Shown here piece by piece: positions 42,148 through 48,313 of a stretch of 48,313 bases of DNA. A program made the translations under genes and the position numbers. The first letter of the stretch is position 1, and every line of letters begins with the position of its first letter. Source of the stretch: Deltaproteobacteria bacterium (GTDB lineage Bacteria; Myxococcota; XYA12-FULL-58-9; JABJBS01); contig JABJBS010000233.1 in NCBI GenBank assembly GCA_018668695.1, forward strand, positions 1 through 48,313, written 5' to 3'. The notes under the pieces were generated by a model, which was not told where the DNA came from, searched no databases, and saw nothing but the letters and a program-made list of their open reading frames with translations.

Positions 42148-44048
42148 TGTGCGGCATTGTTGGAATCGTAAACATCGGCGGGGACCTTAACCCGCAAGAA
42201 GTATGGCATGGTGTGAAGCTCTTGCAGCACCGCGGTCCCGACCATCAAGACGTGTATGTAGACAGCGATATTGGTTTTGGCCATGCGCGGTTGTCGATTC
42301 TTGATGTGTCAGAAGATGGTCACCAACCGATGCAGAGTGGCTGCGGCCGCTACGTGATGGTTTACAACGGTGAGATCTACAATTTCAGAGAGCTACGCCG
42401 CGCCCATTTAGGTGGACATCGTTTTCGCGGCTCCAGCGATTCGGAAGTTCTGATTGAACTTTATGCGAGGTTAGGGCCAAGCTGCGTAGACCAATTGCGG
42501 GGAATGTTTGCCTTTGCAATTTGGGATAAAAAAGAGAAGCGACTCTTTTTGGCGAGGGACCGAGTTGGCCAGAAGCCTCTTTATCTGCGCCGGCGGGGAG
42601 ACACGCTGATTTTCGCCAGTGAGGTACGAGCGCTCCGGGCCTTCAAAGGCTTTGACTGGGAAGTGGCGCCGCAAGCGGTTTGGCATTACCTCACTTATCA
42701 GTACATTCCCTCGCCGATGAGCATTTATCAAGGCGTAGAGAAGCTCCCACCGGCGACGACGTTGACCTTTGAAAAGAGCAAAGTAAGACAAAACCAATAT
42801 TGGCAGCTTGATTACCGAAACAAAATCGAAGTGTCTGAAGAAGAAGCTCAAGAGATGTTTCGAGAACGTGTGCAAGAGGCGACGCAGATTCGTTTGGTCT
42901 CAGATGTTGCTCTGGGGGCATTCTTGTCGGGCGGTCTCGATAGCTCCACGGTCGTGGCGGCTATGGCTCAGAGCCTTGGCGATCCCGTGAAAACGTTTAC
43001 CATCGATTTTCCAGAAGACGGATACAGCGAAGCGGCGTGGGCGCAGAAGGTCGCACAACGTTATCAGACAGATTATCACAGTGAGGTGGTTGACTATGAT
43101 GCCATCCACATTATCCCATGGCTGATTTGGCATTACGGTGAGCCGTTTGCAGATAGTTCGGCAATACCGACTTGGCATGTTGCGCGCTTAGCACGGCGTG
43201 AAGTGACGGTGGTTCTCAACGGCGATGGCGGCGATGAGGGGTTTGGCGGTTATCCGCGTTATGTCTTGGGGCCTTTACTTCATAAACTTTATCAGTTGCC
43301 GGCAAAGATTCGCCGCCGAGTGATGCCAGATCTTTATAAACTTTTCCCGGCGGACAAGCGCTTAATCTGGCGAGCCCATGCAATGCTTCGTGAACACGCG
43401 ACTCCACCCGAGCATGCATATATGGAGAAAATTGCCTATTTTACAGACGATGCGAAACGCTCTCTTTGTGGCCAAGATTTTCTTGAACATGCTGGGGGAA
43501 AGACGAGTCAGTCTCTTCTCAACGAGATGTTTGATAGTGCCCAGGTGGGTAATTTAACAGATGGTCTTCTCAGCGTTGATACGCGGACCTATCTTCCTGA
43601 TGACTTGATGACCAAGGTTGATGTGGCGACCATGGCGGAGGGGCTCGAGGCACGGTCACCTCTTTTGGATCATAAGCTGCTTGAGTTTGCGGCGAGCTTG
43701 CCGCACGACTTTAAGGTTCGTGGCAAAGAGACCAAGTGGCTCATGAAAGAGGCCACCGCACCATGGCTGGACCGAGATATTCGTTACCGTTCAAAAATGG
43801 GTTTTGGCGTACCGATTGATTCTTGGTTTCGCGGACCGTTGAGCGAGTATCTCGGGGACACCTTATTAAGTCAGGCATCCCTTGGACGAGGTTATTTCAA
43901 GCCGGATGCGATTCGCTCGCTGGTGGATGGCCATGTGTCGGGCCGCAGTGATCATCGCTATCGTCTTTATGCACTGCTCACCCTGGAGCAATGGCACCGT
44001 ATGTTTATGGATGATGGAAGCTTAGAGAAGCCGGCGAGGCCGAGCTGA
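42147..44048 (+). CDS. asnB: Glutamine-hydrolysing asparagine synthase family amidotransferase
   Basis: The 633-residue protein has an N-terminal glutaminase domain with the catalytic Cys2 (MCGIVGIVN), RLSILDVSEDGHQPM and YNGEIYNFREL, then a C-terminal synthetase domain with the ATP motif LSGGLDSSTV and GDGGDEGFGGYPRY. In E. coli asnB makes asparagine, but copies inside glycan clusters often amidate a sugar carboxyl group (uronic acid) of the polysaccharide. Its start codon shares a base with the stop of the previous glycosyltransferase (TAATG), so it is part of that operon. Whether it serves amino-acid or glycan metabolism cannot be settled here; context favours the glycan. Confidence 0.9.
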   Translation: MCGIVGIVNIGGDLNPQEVWHGVKLLQHRGPDHQDVYVDSDIGFGHARLSILDVSEDGHQPMQSGCGRYVMVYNGEIYNFRELRRAHLGGHRFRGSSDSEVLIELYARLGPSCVDQLRGMFAFAIWDKKEKRLFLARDRVGQKPLYLRRRGDTLIFASEVRALRAFKGFDWEVAPQAVWHYLTYQYIPSPMSIYQGVEKLPPATTLTFEKSKVRQNQYWQLDYRNKIEVSEEEAQEMFRERVQEATQIRLVSDVALGAFLSGGLDSSTVVAAMAQSLGDPVKTFTIDFPEDGYSEAAWAQKVAQRYQTDYHSEVVDYDAIHIIPWLIWHYGEPFADSSAIPTWHVARLARREVTVVLNGDGGDEGFGGYPRYVLGPLLHKLYQLPAKIRRRVMPDLYKLFPADKRLIWRAHAMLREHATPPEHAYMEKIAYFTDDAKRSLCGQDFLEHAGGKTSQSLLNEMFDSAQVGNLTDGLLSVDTRTYLPDDLMTKVDVATMAEGLEARSPLLDHKLLEFAASLPHDFKVRGKETKWLMKEATAPWLDRDIRYRSKMGFGVPIDSWFRGPLSEYLGDTLLSQASLGRGYFKPDAIRSLVDGHVSGRSDHRYRLYALLTLEQWHRMFMDDGSLEKPARPS

Positions 44049-44064
44049 TTGAGCTAGCGAGCAG

Positions 44065-45222
44065 CTATGGCTGGGCAAGAAGTCGCTCATAAAGTTCAAT
44101 GTGCTGGGGAACAACATGCTTGATATGGAAACGGTCTAAACCTTCTAGCGCGTTTTGCTGAAGGACCTCTAGCATTTGCGGCGCACGAAAGAGTTTGACC
44201 ACTTGCTCTGCAGCTGAGGCAGGTCTGCCGGGCGGTACCAGCATCCCGTGAACACCTTCTTTAACGGCTTCCGGGTTACCACAAATCCTGGTGACGATGC
44301 ATGGCAGCTCAGCAGCACGCGCTTCGATGATGGCTCGTGGGAGGCCTTCCCAGAGGCTTAAGAGGGCAAAAACATTTGAGGCGGACAAAACATCCACCAC
44401 TCGGTCCGTCCAGCCTAAGAAATGAAAGCAGTCTTGGAGATTTTGGGAGCATTGGATCTCTTCAAGAAGCTCTTCTTTTAAGTCGCCGTCCCCTACATAA
44501 ATAAAGTGTGCTTTGGGAACGAGTTCTTTTACACGCCTGGCAAATCGCACGAAATCAAGCGGGGCTTTTTGCGGTTTGAGGCATGCGATGGTGGAGGTTA
44601 CCGGAGCGTCTTCTGGAATGTTGAGTTCCCGGCGAAGTTCTAAGCCTTTTCCAGAATCTCTTGCGTGGGCGTCGAGGTCGACTCCGGCATGAATGATTGA
44701 CGTGTTCTCTTCTTTTAAAAGTCCGTAGCGTACCCCGAGACGAAGGTCATGCTCGCTGACGCAAAGATTCCAGTCGGAAAGCTTCGCACTTCGTTTCTCA
44801 ACAACTTTGAGTAAGCGTTTGCTAAGCTTTGTTTTTCCCGCGTGAAAACCAAATCCATGGACTGTGTGAACCCGGGCTTTTACATGACTCAGAGTTGCCC
44901 CTAAACGGCCAAGGACCCCCGCTTTTGACGAGTGTGTTTGAACGATGACCGGGCCATCTTTGAGCCCTTGGAGCCGAGAGCGAATTTCGTAAAGTGCTTT
45001 AAGGTCTTGGGCTGGTCCTATGCTGCGCTGTAGCGCTTGAATAGGCCAGTGTTCAACACCTTCTAGGGTCTGAGCGTATGAATCGAGGTAGCCGCCTGGG
45101 CCATAGGCCAAAATAACTCGGTAGCGATCTTTGGGTAGGTGTTCCAGGATGTGCAGCGCATGACGCTGGGCGCCGCCATTTTCTAGCTTGGTAATTACAT
45201 GGACGATGGTCGGGCGATTCAT
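44065..45222 (-). CDS. Glycosyltransferase family 4
   Basis: A 385-residue enzyme on the minus strand, convergent with asnB. The acceptor domain begins IVHVITKLENGGAQRHALHIL and has VHTVHGFGFH; the donor domain has FIYVGDGDLKEELLEEI, FHFLGWTDRV and LLSLWEGLPRAIIEARAAEL with the E-x7-E motif. It resembles enzymes that add hexoses or aminosugars in capsule synthesis. It is likely part of the same surface-polysaccharide locus although transcribed separately, from a promoter in the 140-base gap shared with the GT2 gene. Confidence 0.9.
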   Translation of the reverse strand: MNRPTIVHVITKLENGGAQRHALHILEHLPKDRYRVILAYGPGGYLDSYAQTLEGVEHWPIQALQRSIGPAQDLKALYEIRSRLQGLKDGPVIVQTHSSKAGVLGRLGATLSHVKARVHTVHGFGFHAGKTKLSKRLLKVVEKRSAKLSDWNLCVSEHDLRLGVRYGLLKEENTSIIHAGVDLDAHARDSGKGLELRRELNIPEDAPVTSTIACLKPQKAPLDFVRFARRVKELVPKAHFIYVGDGDLKEELLEEIQCSQNLQDCFHFLGWTDRVVDVLSASNVFALLSLWEGLPRAIIEARAAELPCIVTRICGNPEAVKEGVHGMLVPPGRPASAAEQVVKLFRAPQMLEVLQQNALEGLDRFHIKHVVPQHIELYERLLAQP

Positions 45223-45362
45223 TGTTTGAAAGCCTAGCCTAAAATCTTACGGCGAGCGAGGGCGCCGTTTCACACTCTCCACGGCCCGGCGGCTTATCGG
45301 GGTAGAACTCATCGCGCAAGCAAGCGCTGGCATCCTTTGATGCCTAGGGTTATGGGTGCGCT

Positions 45363-46058
45363 ATGATTGTAGACGTGGTGATACCCGCCTTGAATGAAGA
45401 AGGTGCCATTGCACAAGTGGTTCAAGGCTTAGTGCGCACGGATTTAATTCGTGATGTTTGGGTTGTGGATAATGCCAGCACAGACAACACAGCTTTTCTG
45501 GCACGTGAGGCCGGTGCTCAGGTGGTCTATGAGCCTAGGCGAGGTTACGGCCAGGCTTGCCTCCTTGGACTTGAGCAGCTTGCGCCCGGAGCGGATGTGG
45601 TGGCCTTTATCGATGCTGATGGATCGGATGGCCCTGCAGAAATTGTTCGTGTACTTGAGCCCATACTAAAAGGCCGAGCCGACTTTGTGGTGGGTTCCAG
45701 GGCGCTGGGCCCTAAAGAGGCCGGGTCCATTACGCCTCAGCAGGTTATTGGCAATGCGATTGCTTCGGCCTGGCTACGCTGGAGGTTTGATCAGCCGGCT
45801 ACAGACTTAGGCCCTTTTAGAGCCATTCGAAAAGACAAGCTCGACGCACTTCAGATGACCGATACGAATTATGGTTGGACCATTGAGATGCAGATTAAGG
45901 CAGCCCGTCATCATCTTCGGTATGAAGAAGTTCCGGTGAGCTACGCGTGCCGTGTGGGCGAGAGCAAAGTCTCGGGAACGGTGCGTGGCACATTCGGAGC
46001 AGCGTATAAAATACTAGGACTTTTGGCTCTCTACGATTTTTGGAAGCGAAGCGAATGA
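45363..46058 (+). CDS. Glycosyltransferase family 2, dolichol/polyprenyl-phosphate-sugar synthase type
   Basis: The 231-residue enzyme has a GT-A fold with VVIPALNEEGAIAQVV at the start, then VVDNASTDNTAFLARE, and the D-x-D metal motif in AFIDADGSDGPAEI. The later motif GSRALGPKEAGSITPQQ and NAIASAWLRW are typical of small GT2 enzymes that load a sugar on polyprenyl phosphate. It has no membrane helix. It overlaps the following GT-C gene by 4 bases (ATGA), which suggests a donor-maker and donor-user pair. Confidence 0.9.
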   Translation: MIVDVVIPALNEEGAIAQVVQGLVRTDLIRDVWVVDNASTDNTAFLAREAGAQVVYEPRRGYGQACLLGLEQLAPGADVVAFIDADGSDGPAEIVRVLEPILKGRADFVVGSRALGPKEAGSITPQQVIGNAIASAWLRWRFDQPATDLGPFRAIRKDKLDALQMTDTNYGWTIEMQIKAARHHLRYEEVPVSYACRVGESKVSGTVRGTFGAAYKILGLLALYDFWKRSE

Positions 46059-47356
46059 GAGCGTACCACGGTTTGTGTGTGCTCTTCTGCTTGGTTACGG
46101 CAAGTGCCTATGGCGTCGAAGCCTCGCCTGCCGGTACTCGGGGGCTGCGCTACATCGGTTTGCATCTTGGGCTTTCGTTACTGATGTTTGGCATCGCGTG
46201 GTTTGCCAAAGCAAACCCTCTCAAAACTTTCCAGTGGGTTTTAGTCACCGGCATCCTCGCGCGGCTTCTGATGGTGGGGGTCTCGCCTTTCAACACTCAC
46301 GATGTTGACCGTTACCTCTTTGATGGGCGTATGGTTTTGGGCGGGATCGATCCCTACACGAACAACCCTGATGCCGAAGTGTTTTCGAATATTTATGCCG
46401 AAGGATTTTATGTTGCGCCGGAGCACCGAGCGTACCGAGCGATTTATCCACCGGCGGCCTTAGCAGTATTTACGGTCTGCGCGGCGTTGGGTGCGACCTC
46501 AGGGTTTTGGCTGTGGAAGTGTCTACTTACATTGGCTTCTGTAATCAGTGTTTTTCTTATTGCAGCGGTTTTACGCGAGCGAGGTAAACATCACTGGTTG
46601 GTGTGGCTTGCTCTTTCACCGGTGGCGATTCTCGAAGTTGGTGTTGGAGCTCATGCAGACGGCCTCTCCATGCTCGGCATCTCGCTTCTTGTGTGGGGAC
46701 TTCATCGGGGTCTTTCTTGGGTGGCGGCTGCTGGATTATCATTTGCTATTCTCGCTAAAATTATTCCGGCTTGGTTATTGTTGGCCGCAGGTTTTAAACC
46801 AAAGCTGCGGATGGTTTTGGCTGGGGCGTTGTTACTCACGTTGGCAGTTTACGGCTTGATGATGATGCTGGGCTTTGAGCCACTAGGCTCACTGGTTGAG
46901 TTCGCCAGGGTCTGGCGTTTTGGTTCCGTCCTTGCTTCGCTCTTGGGTATTTTTGACGTGGCGCATTATACGCTGATTTATCCTGCGGTGATGTTTGTAG
47001 GTTGGATGATCTTGACGCAGCGCCTCCAAAAAAAATCCAATGAGATACTACTGGCAGCGATTCTAGCCTGGGGATTGGCCACTTCACCGGTTCTCTTTCC
47101 ATGGTATGCCTTATCGGTTTTACCACTCATGGCAGTGGCGCCATCGGGTATACTTTTGGGGTGGACGTCTGCCCTTCCTTTTACCTATGAGGTCATTGAC
47201 GCGTTCGACCTGTCAGAGGTATGGGCGCCATCTATATGGCCGCAAGTAATACTGGTCCTGTGTGCGGGACTGGGTGTGGTTATGGATGAGATCAATGAAC
47301 GTCAGGTCGTGTTGGGCGACCGCGGGCAATCTCACAACAGTACAAACACGGAGTAA
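46055..47356 (+). CDS. Polytopic GT-C-type membrane glycosyltransferase
   Basis: A 433-residue integral membrane protein with about 10-12 helices. Loop motifs FNTHDVDRYLFDGRMVLGG, with an Asp pair likely in the active site, and IYPPAALAVFTV are seen in GT-C mannosyltransferases that use polyprenyl-phosphate sugars (DUF2029/GT87-like). The start ATG at 46055 overlaps the stop of the GT2 gene. Together the pair would make and use a lipid-linked hexose on the outer face of the inner membrane. Precise sugar and acceptor unknown. Confidence 0.83.
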   Translation: MRAYHGLCVLFCLVTASAYGVEASPAGTRGLRYIGLHLGLSLLMFGIAWFAKANPLKTFQWVLVTGILARLLMVGVSPFNTHDVDRYLFDGRMVLGGIDPYTNNPDAEVFSNIYAEGFYVAPEHRAYRAIYPPAALAVFTVCAALGATSGFWLWKCLLTLASVISVFLIAAVLRERGKHHWLVWLALSPVAILEVGVGAHADGLSMLGISLLVWGLHRGLSWVAAAGLSFAILAKIIPAWLLLAAGFKPKLRMVLAGALLLTLAVYGLMMMLGFEPLGSLVEFARVWRFGSVLASLLGIFDVAHYTLIYPAVMFVGWMILTQRLQKKSNEILLAAILAWGLATSPVLFPWYALSVLPLMAVAPSGILLGWTSALPFTYEVIDAFDLSEVWAPSIWPQVILVLCAGLGVVMDEINERQVVLGDRGQSHNSTNTE

Positions 47357-47361
47357 CGGGT

Positions 47362-48313
47362 ATGTCAGTTCAGCAGACTCTCGACACCATTATGGCTTTG
47401 GAAGATCTCTTCACAGATGAAGAGAAGGCAGTACGCGATTCAATTCGCGAATGGGTAACAGGACGTTTCCTACCGCAACTTACAGAGCATCATCGTGCGG
47501 GAACTTTCCCCACTGAGCTTTTGAGTGAAATCGGCGAAATCGGTGCCTTTGGAGCCAACATCGAAGGCTACGGATGCGCTGGGTTAAACAACGTCTCTTA
47601 CGGGCTTGTGATGCAAGAGCTTGAGCGCGGCGACTCTGGCCTGCGTTCACTTTGCAGTGTGCAGGGCGCCTTGGTCATGTACCCCATTCTTACTTTTGGT
47701 AACGACGATCAGAGAAACAAGTATCTGCCTAAGCTTGCCACAGGCGAGATGGTCGGCTGCTTTGGTTTAACTGAGCCCAACGCCGGTTCCGACCCTGCCA
47801 GCATGAAAACATTCGCGGTAAAAGATGGCGACCATTACGTTCTCAATGGCGAGAAGGCTTGGATTACAAATTCTCCAATTGCTCATGTAGCAGTTATTTG
47901 GGCCAAGGATCGCAGCGATGGTGACCGTATCCGCGGCTTCATTGTTGAGCGCGGCACCGCAGGTTTTGAAACACCTTACGTTGAGGGTAAGTTTTCTCTA
48001 CGTGCCTCGCCAACCGGCGAAATTGTTTTAAACGATTGCCGGATTCCAGCTGAGAATGTGTTGCCTGAGTCCAATGGACTTAAGAGCCCGCTCATGTGCC
48101 TCACACAAGCTCGTGAAGGTATCGCTTGGGGAATCACAGGGCCAGCACTCGATTGCTTTGAGACAGTCCTCCAGTATGGCATTGACCGCATTGCGTTCGA
48201 TCAGCCCATTGCAAACTTTCAGCTTTATCAACACAAACTGGCTGAAATGGCGACAATGATTACAAATTCACAGTTGATGAATTTACATTTCGGTCGCCTC
48301 AAAGATGCTGGTA
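47362..48313 (+). CDS. gcdH: Glutaryl-CoA dehydrogenase, 5' part (runs off the right edge)
   Basis: The frame is open from an ATG at 47362 to the end of the window (about 317 residues seen). It is an acyl-CoA dehydrogenase: an N-terminal helical domain, FGLTEPNAGSDPASM (FAD/substrate region) and NGEKAWITNSPIAHV (FAD loop), then SLRASPTGEIVLNDCRIP. The segment QAREGIAWGITGPALDCFE and FDQPIANFQLYQHKLAEM match the glutaryl-CoA dehydrogenase subfamily, which oxidises and decarboxylates glutaryl-CoA to crotonyl-CoA in lysine and tryptophan breakdown. The catalytic Glu lies beyond the window. GGAG (47350-47353) is 8 bases upstream. It starts 5 bases after the GT-C gene, probably by chance. Confidence 0.9.
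   Translation, partial: MSVQQTLDTIMALEDLFTDEEKAVRDSIREWVTGRFLPQLTEHHRAGTFPTELLSEIGEIGAFGANIEGYGCAGLNNVSYGLVMQELERGDSGLRSLCSVQGALVMYPILTFGNDDQRNKYLPKLATGEMVGCFGLTEPNAGSDPASMKTFAVKDGDHYVLNGEKAWITNSPIAHVAVIWAKDRSDGDRIRGFIVERGTAGFETPYVEGKFSLRASPTGEIVLNDCRIPAENVLPESNGLKSPLMCLTQAREGIAWGITGPALDCFETVLQYGIDRIAFDQPIANFQLYQHKLAEMATMITNSQLMNLHFGRLKDAG

Noticed and set aside
47976-48259. Frames opposite or beside the glutaryl-CoA dehydrogenase end
   Set aside because: They lie over a strongly conserved acyl-CoA dehydrogenase frame that continues past the window.
1-48313. tRNA, rRNA, riboswitch, phage, IS or defence-system search
   Set aside because: No cloverleaf, known riboswitch core, transposase, integrase, restriction, toxin-antitoxin pair or CRISPR repeat was recognised by eye; a covariance-model scan would be needed to exclude small RNAs.

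Overview
The window looks like chromosomal core and envelope DNA from a Gram-negative heterotroph, most likely from the Myxococcota or another lineage of the former Deltaproteobacteria. The hints are a MYXO-CTERM-like surface-anchor tail, a cysteine-rich predicted lipoprotein of a type common there, a fused E1 alpha/beta 2-oxoacid dehydrogenase, and an aerobic acyl-CoA/glyoxylate metabolism. This placement is inference; no rRNA gene is present. Genes are densely packed with many 4-base ATGA overlaps. I saw no insertion sequence, phage gene, CRISPR array or tRNA, and no gene-free stretch exceeds 300 bases.

Bases 1-5.3 kb hold the 3' end of a sensor histidine kinase, a phage-shock-like operon on the minus strand (PspC-like, PspA/IM30-like, small membrane protein), a divergent ribbon-helix-helix regulator with a shared palindromic promoter/operator region, and a fused 2-oxoacid dehydrogenase E1. 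Bases 5.4-9.3 kb hold a PrkA kinase / unknown protein / DUF444 operon without the usual SpoVR gene. Bases 9.4-18.7 kb, mostly minus strand, hold an aldehyde dehydrogenase, then a probable rpsO-pnp-rsmB-mltD-lipoprotein run and an SH3-domain envelope protein.

Bases 18.8-27.1 kb form a C2/C3 metabolism block: aldehyde dehydrogenase plus malic enzyme on the plus strand, a RamB/PrpR-type regulator on the minus strand, and divergent malate synthase plus isocitrate lyase. The regulator-malate synthase gap carries a cluster of TTTACAA motifs that overlap both predicted promoters, so one acyl-CoA-type regulator probably controls itself and the glyoxylate shunt.

Bases 27.1-30.7 kb hold an orphan shortened MotA-like channel with three stacked palindromes upstream, an orphan ArsS-like radical SAM protein and an MscS channel. 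Bases 30.6-37.2 kb are a minus-strand cell-wall operon: glycosyltransferase, GH18-like protein, FtsE, FtsX, EnvC-like activator and CtpA-like protease. Bases 37.2-47.4 kb are a surface-polysaccharide locus with a Wzm/Wzt exporter, several glycosyltransferases, an AsnB-type amidotransferase and a lipid-linked-sugar GT-C enzyme. The window ends inside a glutaryl-CoA dehydrogenase gene.

The best candidates for something undescribed are the RHH-controlled Psp-like operon, the unknown protein inside the PrkA/DUF444 operon, and the mini-MotA gene with its palindrome-rich upstream region.
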